NCBI GenBank assembly: GCA_963789825.1
Contig: CAWBME010000007.1
Coordinates: 186,001-250,000, forward strand
Reading direction: 5' to 3'
Origin: PFL42 sp963789825
GTDB taxonomy: Bacteria > Chloroflexota > Anaerolineae > Anaerolineales > E44-bin32
DNA length: 64,000 nt
Of this stretch, positions 19,373-27,435 are shown piece by piece (position 1 is the stretch's first letter; every line of letters starts with the position of its first letter). The notes beneath the pieces are model-generated. The model had not been told where the DNA came from, did no database searches, and was given only the letters and a program-made list of their open reading frames with translations. The translations under genes and the position numbers were made by a program.

Positions 19373-20509
19373 CTAGACATACAGGCTCGCGCCATCCGCC
19401 GCGCGTGAGACTACGGCATCCCCTTCGCGTCCTGTGAGCTGCTGATAGGCCTTCAGGACCTCGCGCGCGAGCTTTCGGCTCCCTCCCCGCTCCGCCAGGC
19501 ACACGACACTCCCCCCGAAGCCCCCGCCCATCATGCGCGCTCCATGACAAGCGGGGTGCCGCTGAGCCAGTGCGGCCAGGGAATCCAGCTCGGGCGTGGA
19601 GACTTGGAAGTCATCGCGCAGGCTGGCATGGCTGGCGTTCATCGCCTGGCCGAAGCGCGTGAGGTCGCCAGCCTGCAGCCAGGCGGCAGCCTCCAGCGTG
19701 CGCTGGTTCTCGGTGATCACATGCCGCGCGCGCTGGTAGAGAGGCGCCGCCAGATCGTCACGCCGCAGGTGTAGGTCGGCCAGACTCGCGTAGCGCAGGC
19801 TGGGGATGCCCAGAACGCGAGCTGCGGCCTCGCATTCCGCCCTGCGGTCGTTGTAGCCGGAGAGGGAGAGCTCGCGGCGGGTCCCACTGTCCAGCACGAC
19901 AACCGCTGCCGAGCCGGGCATGCGCACGTGATCGCGGCTCAGGTCGAGACAATCGATCAACAGCGCGCGTCCCCGCCGTCCGCAGGCGCTGGCCAGCATG
20001 TCCATGATGCCGCAGCGCACTCCCACCCACTCGTTTTCGGCTCGCTGCACGAGGCGCGCCATGCGAGCCGGCTCCCACTCCAGCCCGCTGACCGCGGCGA
20101 ATACGCGGGCGGCGGCCATCTGCACCGCTGCGGAAGACGACAATCCGCTCCCCACAGGGAGCTGGCTGCGGACTACGCCTTCCCAACCGGTGAGCACCAC
20201 GCCCTCGTCCTGCAGGGCCCAGGCGACCCCAGCCAGGTAGGCAGGCCAGCCGGAACGAACCGAGGAGAGGTCCCGCAGGTCGAACTCGCTCCGCTGGTCG
20301 AAATCCAGGGACTGCACGCGCACCCGGCTGTCGCCTCGTGGCCGGAAGGCGATGTGGACCGCCAAATCGATCGCCATCGGCAGCACGAAGCCCTGGTTGT
20401 AGTCCGTGTGCTCGCCGATCAGGTTGACCCGGCCCGGGCCGCGTGCCACGCCGGAAGGTGCCGCCCCGAACACTTGCTGGAAGCTGCGTTGAAGGGATTC
20501 GGTCTGCAT
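19373..20509 (-). CDS. galK: galactokinase
   Basis: A 378-residue GHMP kinase. The galactokinase signature GRVNLIGEHTDYN is at 26-38, the GHMP ATP loop PVGSGLSSSAA at 118-128, and the third motif GARMMGGGFGGSV near the C-terminus. The combination is specific for GalK, which phosphorylates alpha-D-galactose at C1 in the Leloir pathway. galT, galE and galM are not adjacent. The start at 20509 is chosen by family alignment; an in-frame ATG at 20524 gives a five-residue extension. It diverges from the ABC exporter, 101 bases away. Confidence 0.95.
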   Translation of the reverse strand: MQTESLQRSFQQVFGAAPSGVARGPGRVNLIGEHTDYNQGFVLPMAIDLAVHIAFRPRGDSRVRVQSLDFDQRSEFDLRDLSSVRSGWPAYLAGVAWALQDEGVVLTGWEGVVRSQLPVGSGLSSSAAVQMAAARVFAAVSGLEWEPARMARLVQRAENEWVGVRCGIMDMLASACGRRGRALLIDCLDLSRDHVRMPGSAAVVVLDSGTRRELSLSGYNDRRAECEAAARVLGIPSLRYASLADLHLRRDDLAAPLYQRARHVITENQRTLEAAAWLQAGDLTRFGQAMNASHASLRDDFQVSTPELDSLAALAQRHPACHGARMMGGGFGGSVVCLAERGGSRKLAREVLKAYQQLTGREGDAVVSRAADGASLYV

Positions 20510-20610
20510 GCTTCCGATGATAGCCATCCTTGCCCGAATAGGGCAAGTCCTTTGGAGGGTCCGCCCAGCCCGCGACACCGGCAGCGGTACAATCCGCGCC
20601 AGGACAAACC

Positions 20611-22422
20611 ATGTTTCGTCGGCGGATCTCCCCTCCCTCGTCTCAACCAGAGCCCGGCTCCCCAGCTCGGGCATCCCTGCGCAGTCTTCCCTGGTCGCGC
20701 CTGCTGCGGTACCTTCGGCCGTACCGGGCTCGGATGGCCGTGGCCCTGGTGGCGCTGGTGGTCGGCTCCGCCCTCAGCCTGGTCTTCCCGGCGGTCATTC
20801 GCAGCCTGGTGGACTCGGTATTCGTCGAGCAGAATCAGCAGCTGCTGAATGCGATCACCGTCGGCCTGATTCTGGTCTTCCTGCTGCGTGCGCTCGCCTC
20901 GCTGGTCGAGACCTACACCCTGGGTTCGACTGGCGAGCGCATCACCGCCGACCTGCGCAATGAGCTGTATGAGCACCTGCTGCGCCTCTCGCTCGACTTC
21001 CACCAGACGCATCGGGTGGGTGAGTTCATCTCACGGCTTACCAACGATGTCACGACGCTACGCGCGACGCTGACACGCGACCTGGGAACCTTCTTGCAGC
21101 AGTCGCTGATCCTGGTCGGCGCGGCGGCGCTGATGTTCGTGCTCAATCCCAGACTCTCGATGTTCATCCTGGTTCTGGCCCCGGCGATGGGGATCCTAGC
21201 TGCAGGGTTCGGCGTGTTCCTGCAGCGCGCCAGCACTCGTCTGCAGGACGAGCTTGCCGGCTCCACAGTGATCTCCGAGGAGGTGCTGCAGAACATTCGT
21301 GTGGTCAAGAGCTTCGCCCGAGAGGAGTTCGAGATCGCCCGCTACGGACGGGCCGTAGTCGGCGCGGTGGTGGCGGCCCTGCGCATGCTGCGCATTCGGT
21401 CGGTGTTTGGAGCGCTGATTGCCTTCCTCGGCTTCAGCATGATTGCCCTGATCCTGTGGTTTGGCGGCCGCGAGGTCCTTGCCGGGCGCCTGACGGCCGG
21501 CGACCTGATCGCCTTCTTGATCTACGCCCTGACGGTGGCCGCCAGCGTCGGAACGCTGGTCGGGCTCTACGCCAACCTGCAGGAGAGCATCGGCGCTTCC
21601 CAACGGGTGTTTGAGTTGATCGACACCGCCCCGCAGCTCGTCGATGCCCGCGATGCGCAGCCGTTGACAGAGGTGCAGGGTGGGCTCGCCTTCCGGCAGG
21701 TGCACTTCGGGTATGAGGACGACCAGCACGTGCTGCGCGGCGTCAGCTTCGAAGTCGCGCCGGGCGAGATCGTGGCGCTCGTCGGGCCGAGCGGCGCAGG
21801 CAAGAGCACCATCTTCAACCTGATCCCGCGCTTCTATGATCCGACTCAAGGCTCGATCCTGCTGGAAGGGATCGACCTGCGCCAGCTCACACAGCGCAGC
21901 CTGCGCGAGCAGATCGCCATCGTCCCGCAGGAGACGATTCTGTTTGGCGGCTCGATCGAGGAAAACATCCGCTACGGCCGCCTGGAGGCCACCGTCAGCG
22001 AGGTGGAGGCCGCAGCGCAGGCCGCCAACGCCCTCGCCTTCATCGGCGAGCTCCCGCAAGGCTATCAGACCGTTGTCGGCGAGCGCGGCGTCCGGCTAAG
22101 CGGCGGACAGCGGCAGCGGGTGGCGATTGCCCGGGCTCTCTTGAAGGATCCGCGCATTCTGCTGCTCGACGAAGCCACCTCGAGCCTCGACAGCGAGAGC
22201 GAACAGCTGGTACAGGACGCCCTGACCCGCCTGATGCAGGGTCGCACAACGCTGATCATTGCCCATCGCTTGAGCACCGTGCGCCACGCTGACCGGATCC
22301 TGGTCTTGGACAAGGGTCAGATCGTCGAAGCCGGCTCGCACGACCAACTGCTCGGCGGCGGCGGTCTGTATGCCCGGTTGCACGCCATGCAGTTCCGCGA
22401 AGACGCCATTCTCCTTCCTTGA
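20611..22422 (+). CDS. ABC exporter, fused permease and ATPase
   Basis: A 603-residue half-transporter. An N-terminal cytosolic stretch of about 35 residues is followed by six transmembrane helices (about 40-320) with the conserved cytosolic coupling block LLRLSLDFHQTHRVGEFISR. The nucleotide-binding domain has Walker A GPSGAGKS (near 391), Q-loop PQETILF, signature LSGGQ (near 496), Walker B ILLLDEA (near 515) and the switch His in IIAHRLSTVRHAD. It belongs to the MsbA/BmrA-like lipid or multidrug exporter group, which work as homodimers; the cargo is unknown. ATG-start without an obvious Shine-Dalgarno sequence. Confidence 0.92.
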   Translation: MFRRRISPPSSQPEPGSPARASLRSLPWSRLLRYLRPYRARMAVALVALVVGSALSLVFPAVIRSLVDSVFVEQNQQLLNAITVGLILVFLLRALASLVETYTLGSTGERITADLRNELYEHLLRLSLDFHQTHRVGEFISRLTNDVTTLRATLTRDLGTFLQQSLILVGAAALMFVLNPRLSMFILVLAPAMGILAAGFGVFLQRASTRLQDELAGSTVISEEVLQNIRVVKSFAREEFEIARYGRAVVGAVVAALRMLRIRSVFGALIAFLGFSMIALILWFGGREVLAGRLTAGDLIAFLIYALTVAASVGTLVGLYANLQESIGASQRVFELIDTAPQLVDARDAQPLTEVQGGLAFRQVHFGYEDDQHVLRGVSFEVAPGEIVALVGPSGAGKSTIFNLIPRFYDPTQGSILLEGIDLRQLTQRSLREQIAIVPQETILFGGSIEENIRYGRLEATVSEVEAAAQAANALAFIGELPQGYQTVVGERGVRLSGGQRQRVAIARALLKDPRILLLDEATSSLDSESEQLVQDALTRLMQGRTTLIIAHRLSTVRHADRILVLDKGQIVEAGSHDQLLGGGGLYARLHAMQFREDAILLP

Positions 22423-23204
22423 CGGGGCCGCTCGGCGCGCGGGATCCGCCGCCGGCACGCGGGGAGCTCTGCAGGACGCGATCTACGGGGTCGGCATCCG
22501 TGCCGTAGCTGTCCCGCCTCTCTCCATCAGGCTCATGACCACCTCCTTCAGCCTACTGGACTTCATCCGCCCATTCATCGATGGGCGCCTGCCCAAGTTC
22601 GGCATCAGCGAAGGCGTGGCGGTTTTTGGGCTACGGCTGCAGGCCTGGCATGGATACGATGCTCGCCGCCGCGGAGGGGCGAGTCCGGCCAGGTGCACGC
22701 CGTCGACGTCCACGAGCTGGCCGTTCCGTCGAACCGACGCAGGATCGATCGATTCGGCCTTGAGAACGCCGCGCCGGTGCTGACGGTGTACCATCGATCC
22801 GCCGACCTACCCTGCGCCATCGGCAGGGTCCTCGCCAATGCCGATCCTGACCCCTTCCTCGGAGAACTCAGGAGCTCGACCAGGAAGGGCGGTGTCCTCG
22901 CAATCGACGATGGCCGCCAGTCTCGGGTAACGACCAAGAGGAAACTGGCACAAGGCGGTCGAGGAGCCGGGCACAGGCCTGCGCCAAGATAGGCGACATG
23001 TTCGAGCAGGCCGTGTGCCGCTCCGGACAGGTCAAGGTCGGCTACATCGATGCGGCGGCGCTCGAAGAGGCCGAGAGGATCAAGACCCTGGCTGAGGCTC
23101 GCTTGAGTGTCGTCGAGTTGCTGATCGCCAAGCTGTCACCGGCGTTGGGGATGCACTCCGGGCGGAGCACAGCCGGCCCGTGCTACGTCCCGATCGAAGA
23201 ATGA
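22423..23204 (+). pseudogene. decayed DegV-like locus
   Basis: No intact gene. The last 68 codons before 23204 read as a DegV-family C-terminus: VKVGYIDAAALEEAERI followed by LSPALGMHSGRSTAG, the equivalent of the family's S-PVLG-H-GPGT fatty-acid-binding loop (here GPGT has become GRST). Upstream, in other frames, fragments such as VLAIDDGRQSRVTTKRK resemble the central DegV K-P-I-L-x-DGR region. Several frame changes and stops would be needed to join them, more than the one or two seen in genuine genes here, so real decay is favoured. DegV proteins bind fatty acids for FakA. Medium-low confidence. Confidence 0.45.
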
Positions 23205-23345
23205 GCCTTCACCTGGGGGCAACCTCAGCCCGCATCCGGTCGCCAGAGCCCGACGCCCGGCAGGATCGTGAGGGGGACCCCCTCGGCTATCCCGGCTGAG
23301 GCTGCGGCCGATCGGCTTTCGCGAAACCCTGAGCCTCCCGCTGAC

Positions 23346-24350
23346 TCACCGGGTTGACCCCGCGCCGGCGACAGCCTGGCGGTTGTCTCTTAGCCAGGCA
23401 ACCATGTCCTCCAACGAATCACGCACTGGGCGCGGCGCGAAGTGAAGCTCGCGCGCAGCTTTGGCATGGCTGATGATCGAATTGCTGGCCAGCGTTTCGA
23501 GCGAGTAGGGTGTGATGCGAGGCCGGGCGTGGGCCAGTCGGTAGTAGGCCGGCGCGGCTCGGGCTGCCCAACGCGCCAACCCGAAGGGGACGCGGATCCG
23601 GGCGAAGCCTTGCCGGGTGATCTCGGCCACGGAGTCCAACAGGCGGCGCACGCTGATCTGCTCGCCTCCCAGGAGGTAGGACTCTCCCGGTCGGCCATGC
23701 TCGCACGCCTGGATCATGCCGTCGGCGACATCGCGCACGTCGACGAAGTCATACGCGCCGTCGACGTACAGCTGCGGCTGGCCGGCCATGCAGCTCAGCA
23801 CCAGGTCGGCGATCTCGGAGCGGCGGAAGTCGTTGGGCCCGATCACCCCCGTCGGGCAGACGATGGTTGCGGGCAAGCCTGCGCGTGCCGCCTGCAGCAC
23901 TTCGAGCGAGGCCTGCGCCTTGGACGCATCGTAGGCGCTGAGCGCGCCCTCGGGGTCGAACGGCAGGCTCTCGTCGATCAGCACACCGTGCGGCACGCGG
24001 CGCAAGGCATGAATCGAGCTCGTGTATACCAGTCGCTCGACCCCCGACTGCCGCGCCGCCTGCAGCACGTGCCGCGTGCCCACCACGTTGACCGCCCGCA
24101 GCAGGCGCTGCTGTCCCGGCAGGATCGAGATGAGCCCGGCCAGATGGTAGACCCGAGTCACCCGATCGAAGGCGCGCAGGATCGAGGTGAAGTCGAGCAC
24201 ATCCGCTCTGACCTGCTCCGCCTCGACTCCTTCCAGGGGCGCGGCGTCTTCTCCGGGGAGCAGCATGGCCCGCACCCGCTGCCCGCGCCCCACCAACGCT
24301 CGGACCAGGGTGTTGCCGATGTGCCCCGTCGCACCCGTGACCAGGATCAT
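23346..24350 (-). CDS. NAD-dependent epimerase/dehydratase (extended SDR)
   Basis: A 334-residue extended short-chain dehydrogenase. The start MILVTGATGHIGNTL gives the Rossmann motif GATGHIG at residues 6-12. TSSIHALRR supplies the catalytic Ser/Thr, and SAYDASKAQAS contains the YxxxK pair. It resembles dihydroflavonol-4-reductase-like SDRs, which reduce or epimerise varied sugar or steroid-like substrates; specificity is unknown. The ATG overlaps the stop of the upstream tetR by four bases (ATGA), so the two are cotranscribed and the enzyme is likely under control of that regulator. Confidence 0.85.
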   Translation of the reverse strand: MILVTGATGHIGNTLVRALVGRGQRVRAMLLPGEDAAPLEGVEAEQVRADVLDFTSILRAFDRVTRVYHLAGLISILPGQQRLLRAVNVVGTRHVLQAARQSGVERLVYTSSIHALRRVPHGVLIDESLPFDPEGALSAYDASKAQASLEVLQAARAGLPATIVCPTGVIGPNDFRRSEIADLVLSCMAGQPQLYVDGAYDFVDVRDVADGMIQACEHGRPGESYLLGGEQISVRRLLDSVAEITRQGFARIRVPFGLARWAARAAPAYYRLAHARPRITPYSLETLASNSIISHAKAARELHFAPRPVRDSLEDMVAWLRDNRQAVAGAGSTR

Positions 24351-24943
24351 CGCCTGCCCTCCCGCAGCCCTTCGAGAAGCAGGCCGACCGTCGCCCGCAA
24401 CGTATCCCCCCACTCCTCGTCCTCCGGCGCGAACTGGGCTTGCATCAGCATGCCCAGCGCCGTGGAGGTCAGCAGGACGGCTGAGAGTCGCGGCGAGGTC
24501 CGCCGGAAATCCCCCCGCTCGATCCCCTGGCCGATCAGACGCTCGAAGTAGGTCAGGTAGCGCGTATACGGCTCAGCCGCCCGCTCCCATATCGCCGGAT
24601 CGCGCTGGGCATGTGCCCAGAACTCGACAAACAACCCCAAGCGCAATTCCGGACGGCGAATGCCCTGCGCCACAAGGTCGGCCATGCGTTCGAGCGCGGT
24701 GGGCACGTCAGCGGTCTGCTGCACGGCGGAGGCGAAGCTGGCGTCGAGCGCTGCCAGCCAGCTGTCGAGCAACTCGAGGAACAGATCGTGCTTGGAGGCG
24801 AAGTGATGGTAGAAGGCTCCCTTGCTGGCGCCGGCAGAGCGGCAGATCTCCGCTACGCCGGTCGCGTCGTATCCACCGGTGGCGAACAGGCCCTCGGCCG
24901 TGCGCAGAATGTGCTGACGGGTGGATTCTCCGCTGCGAGGCAC
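24347..24943 (-). CDS. TetR family transcriptional regulator
   Basis: A 198-residue TetR protein. The helix-turn-helix is clear at about 23-50 (GVAEICRSAGASKGAFYHHF, then ASKHDL). The C-terminal ligand domain is helical and starts LELLDSWLAALDASF. I set the start at GTG 24943: GAAGGGAGAAGC lies upstream and the protein then starts PRSGESTRQHIL, the usual TetR entry. A perfect 14-base palindrome 40 bases upstream is the likely operator. It would repress its own transcript and the overlapping epimerase gene until an unknown ligand binds. Confidence 0.9.
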   Translation of the reverse strand: MPRSGESTRQHILRTAEGLFATGGYDATGVAEICRSAGASKGAFYHHFASKHDLFLELLDSWLAALDASFASAVQQTADVPTALERMADLVAQGIRRPELRLGLFVEFWAHAQRDPAIWERAAEPYTRYLTYFERLIGQGIERGDFRRTSPRLSAVLLTSTALGMLMQAQFAPEDEEWGDTLRATVGLLLEGLREGRR

Positions 24944-24982
24944 GCTTCTCCCTTCGACCGCCGTCGGCTCGATCAAGACTAG

Positions 24983-24996
24983 ACCGACCGGTCGGT
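24983..24996. promoter_or_regulatory. palindromic operator for the TetR regulator
   Basis: ACCGACCGGTCGGT, a perfect 14-base palindrome, 40 bases upstream of the tetR start and 165 before the divergent lipoprotein start. ACCGACCGGTCGGT-like sites are commonly bound by TetR/AcrR members. Placement fits autoregulation. Confidence 0.65.
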
Positions 24997-25122
24997 TTCG
25001 ATGATACCTCAGGATTGGCTCCCGGACAACCCGCCTTCCAGGCGCCCCACGTCGAACTGGCTGGTTCGCCTGCCTGTCGCAGGCCCGTCGCGACGCCGCA
25101 CCCGGCTGCGCTCGCCGTGGCC

Positions 25123-25128
25123 TATAAT
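25123..25128 (+). promoter_or_regulatory. -10 box of the SH3 lipoprotein gene
   Basis: Perfect TATAAT 33 bases before the start codon. The -35 is not recognisable, which suggests an activator or weak promoter. Confidence 0.4.
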
Positions 25129-25160
25129 GGCGCTTGGTCCGGACATCGCTCGAGGTGAAG

Positions 25161-26025
25161 ATGACAACAGCACACCGTTTGGCCCTGGTTTGTGCGCTGC
25201 TGGGATCGGGGTTGTTGGCTGCCTGCAATGGCGCGATCTCACAGCAGGCGGCCATCGAAGCCACGCTGACAATGGACGCTCTGAGCGTGGTTGTGCAGTC
25301 GACACTGGCCGCGGCACCAGCCGGCCAGCCCACGCTCCCACAGCAGCCGGCCCAGCCGTCTGCGACCCCTCAGCCGCCCGCGCCGGCGGATACCCCCACC
25401 CCAGAGGCGACGGCTGCCCCGGCCATCCCGCAAGCCGCTATCAGCGAGAACACCAATTGTCGCTCTGGGCCGGGGACGGTCTACGACCTGGTGTACTCGG
25501 CCCTGGCGGGGAGCCAATTCACGATCATTGCCGGCAGCGCTGTCCCCGAGTACGTGGTGATCGAGATCCCTGGCAAGCCCGGCCAGACCTGCTGGCTGTG
25601 GACGCGCTATGCGAGCATTTCCGGAGACGTCAATGCCCTCGCCAAGCAGCCCGCTCCGCCCACCCCGACGCCCTCGGTCGGGTTTTCCCTCAAGTACAGC
25701 CGCATCAATTCGTGCGTCGGGTGGGGAATCGAATTCAAGGTGGTCAACACGGGCAGCCTGACCCTCAAATCGTACAAAGTCAGAGTCGAGGACACAGACA
25801 CGAGCCATCACGATCGACCAGTCCGCCGACCACTTTGACAAGCACCTGGGCTGCACCATCGACACAGCGATCGCCGAGCTTGATCCCGGGGACGGAGGCT
25901 ATGCCTACGCTTACGACTTCCCCTACGATCCGTCGGGGCACGCGCTGAAAGGCAAGGTGACTGCGTGCACCGAGCTCGGATTGGGGGGACAGTGCAGCTC
26001 CCGGTCGGTGAACTTCGAGCCCTGA
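25161..26025 (+). CDS. SH3-domain lipoprotein (frameshifted)
   Basis: Signal peptide with lipobox GLLAAC (Cys22), after SD GAGGTGAAG. A Pro/Thr/Ala-rich tether of about 60 residues (with PADTPTPEAT) spaces the domain from the membrane. A bacterial SH3-like domain follows (NCRSGPGTVYDLVYSALAG and WLWTRYASI, about residues 95-155), then a second tether and a C-terminal beta domain. Around 25805-25815 the frame shifts by one extra base; the continuation (TIDQSADHF, KHLGCTIDTAIAELDPGDGG) runs to TGA at 26023. About 287 residues. Surface-exposed; the SH3 part may bind peptidoglycan. A second protein of the same plan lies at 60779. Confidence 0.78.
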
Positions 26026-26078
26026 GCCCCTCCGAGCACCAAGCGCCCCCCGCAGCACCGGGGACCCTCACAGAAGCC

Positions 26079-26109
26079 GGCCGCGCGTGACACGGTGTCA
26101 CGCGCGGCC
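26079..26109 (+). terminator. hairpin after the SH3 lipoprotein
   Basis: GGCCGCGCGTGACAC and its exact complement GTGTCACGCGCGGCC separated by one G, followed by GTACCGTTTCG. Very stable; 53 bases past the stop codon. Confidence 0.65.
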
Positions 26110-26675
26110 GTACCGTTTCGCGGGACTGTGCCCTTCTTCCTCAGCGACCGTGGACCGATCTCGCCAGGCGATGAGTCTGTGCTAGGGGGGCCAGCGGGTG
26201 TCAATTGTCGCCCGATACTGGTCCAGCGATGATCGGCCAAACTGGTCCGCTCGATCACGGTGGAGCCGGGAGGCCCCCTGCTGATGGGATGGCGTCTCAA
26301 GGATAGCGGTCAGGCGTCGTCCATCTGGTCATTGGGTTCCTCCTCCAGGGCGGTCGAAGCCGGGAAACCCCGTTCGGGCCGGCGCCCTGGCGGGCGCTCG
26401 TCCCGCCGGGGCGAACGGCCTGACGGTCGGAGGTTCCTTTTCTTGCCCGCGGTTTTCGAGGGTCCCGGCCGCGCGACCGTTTGTGCGGGGACCCTGTTCA
26501 ACCTCGCATCGCTTTCCTCGGGATCGCGGACCTTCAGGGTCGGGAGCTAGGAGACGTGAACGAACCTGACGGTCTCCGGTTCATCGAAGAACCTCCGGAT
26601 TCGCCAGGTCCGAGAACCAAAGACCGCCAGGTCACCCCGACTCGGGGAGCCTGACGGACCAAGGTTGTGCTCAGG
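26110..26675. other. 566-base intergenic stretch
   Basis: No gene supported. Between about 26340 and 26480 are dense GC-rich inverted repeats (for example GCCCTGGCGGGCGC and CCCCGTTCGGGCC versus GGGGCGAACGGCC). They could fold as a structured RNA, but I find none of the signatures of RNase P RNA, tmRNA, 6S or SRP RNA. Confidence 0.35.
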
Positions 26676-26747
26676 TAGCGGGGCTAGGATTTGAACCTAG
26701 GACCTTCAGGTTATGAGCCTGACGAGCTGCCACTGCTCCACCCCGCA
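26676..26747 (-). tRNA. initiator tRNA-fMet (CAT)
   Basis: Acceptor positions 2-7 GCGGGG pair with CCCCGC, while position 1 (T) faces position 72 (T), the unpaired end that marks initiators. The D-stem has A11-T24 (GAGC/GCTC), another initiator trait. Anticodon loop CTCATAA; stem TCAGG/CCTGA, so the usual run of three G-C pairs is only two, with A29-T41 as the first. T-arm CTAGG/CCTAG around TTCAAAT. Discriminator A; CCA not encoded. The D-loop is short (AGTGGCA). Confidence 0.88.
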
Positions 26748-26773
26748 ACGGGGCCTCTTGTCGAGGAGAGGGC

Positions 26774-26803
26774 AGTATACCACGCCCGTCGCGGGCCGGT
26801 CAA
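26774..26803 (-). promoter_or_regulatory. promoter of initiator tRNA
   Basis: Minus strand TTGACC (26798-26803), 18-base spacer, TATACT (26774-26779), 27 bases before the tRNA. It lies at the very end of the upstream FtsB-like gene, so it overlaps no other regulatory DNA. Confidence 0.65.
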
Positions 26804-26807
26804 GACG

Positions 26808-27197
26808 TCAGTCGCCGAAGAGCAGGAGCTGCCAAACCTCCAGCCGGGTGGGAGGCATCGGGAATGGAGTTGGTGTGGGAAGTGCCGGTTCGACATAGCC
26901 CCCCACGGGCACCGGCACGATCAACACCTCGCCATCCCGAGCCAGCTTAGCCTGCATGCGTGCCCAGCGCTCGACGACCACATCGTTGTCTGCCTGGACG
27001 ATCTGTGTCTGCAGGCGAAGCTGGTCCTGCTCAAGCGCGGCGACCTCGGTCGCCAGCATACCGGCGTCGCGCTCCAGACGCCGGGCGTCGTTCATCCGAC
27101 GGTTCAGGTCCCCCAGGATCAGGATCCCAATGACCGCCAGGAAGGCAATCCACACCCGCCCCAAGGGCGGCTTGACTCTCTTCTCGCTTTCGGCCAT
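26808..27197 (-). CDS. septum formation initiator-like protein (FtsB/DivIC family)
   Basis: A 129-residue bitopic membrane protein. A short basic cytosolic tail is followed by one transmembrane helix (RVWIAFLAVIGILILGDL, about 14-31). A coiled coil follows at about 33-75 (RRLERDAGMLATEVAALEQD), then the partly conserved extracytoplasmic WARMQAKLARDGEVLI segment seen in FtsB/DivIC. The C-terminal 40 residues are Pro/Thr-rich. FtsB/DivIC proteins link FtsL and FtsQ in the divisome. It sits between two tRNA genes and directly follows the tRNA-Leu. Confidence 0.72.
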   Translation of the reverse strand: MAESEKRVKPPLGRVWIAFLAVIGILILGDLNRRMNDARRLERDAGMLATEVAALEQDQLRLQTQIVQADNDVVVERWARMQAKLARDGEVLIVPVPVGGYVEPALPTPTPFPMPPTRLEVWQLLLFGD

Positions 27198-27247
27198 TGC
27201 GCCAGAATTGTAGCCCCACGCGGCGAGCCTCGCAAGCCTCTACACAG

Positions 27248-27272
27248 CGAGGGCCCCTTACCGGGGCCCTCG
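27248..27272 (-). terminator. terminator of tRNA-Leu
   Basis: CGAGGGCCCC, loop of five, GGGGCCCTCG, beginning three bases after the tRNA 3' end on the minus strand. A ten-pair GC stem. Confidence 0.7.
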
Positions 27273-27274
27273 GA

Positions 27275-27359
27275 TGCCGAAGGTGGGATTTGAACCCACA
27301 CGAGCGTAATGCTCACTGCGCCCTGAACGCAGCGCGTCTGCCAATTCCGCCACTCCGGC
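27275..27359 (-). tRNA. tRNA-Leu (CAG anticodon)
   Basis: Class II tRNA with a long variable arm. Minus strand: acceptor GCCGGAG/CTTCGGC (one G-T pair), anticodon stem CTGCG/CGCAG around TTCAGGG (anticodon CAG), variable arm TGAGCATTACGCTCG forming its own stem, T-arm with TTCAAAT, discriminator A. CCA not encoded. Confidence 0.95.
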
Positions 27360-27368
27360 GCGGCAAGA

Positions 27369-27396
27369 ATTCTACATTAGACAGGCGGATTGTCAA
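27369..27396 (-). promoter_or_regulatory. promoter of tRNA-Leu
   Basis: Minus strand TTGACA (27391-27396), 16-base spacer, TAGAAT (27369-27374) preceded by TG, an extended -10. It lies ten bases before the tRNA. Confidence 0.8.
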
Positions 27397-27435
27397 CGAA
27401 CAGTTTCCCGACTGGCCCTTGCCCGAGGGCCGGCC

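Noticed and set aside
26340..26480. RNase P RNA or tmRNA in the structured GC-rich gap
   Set aside because: None of the invariant segments of either RNA is present; repeats here are just GC-rich inverted runs.
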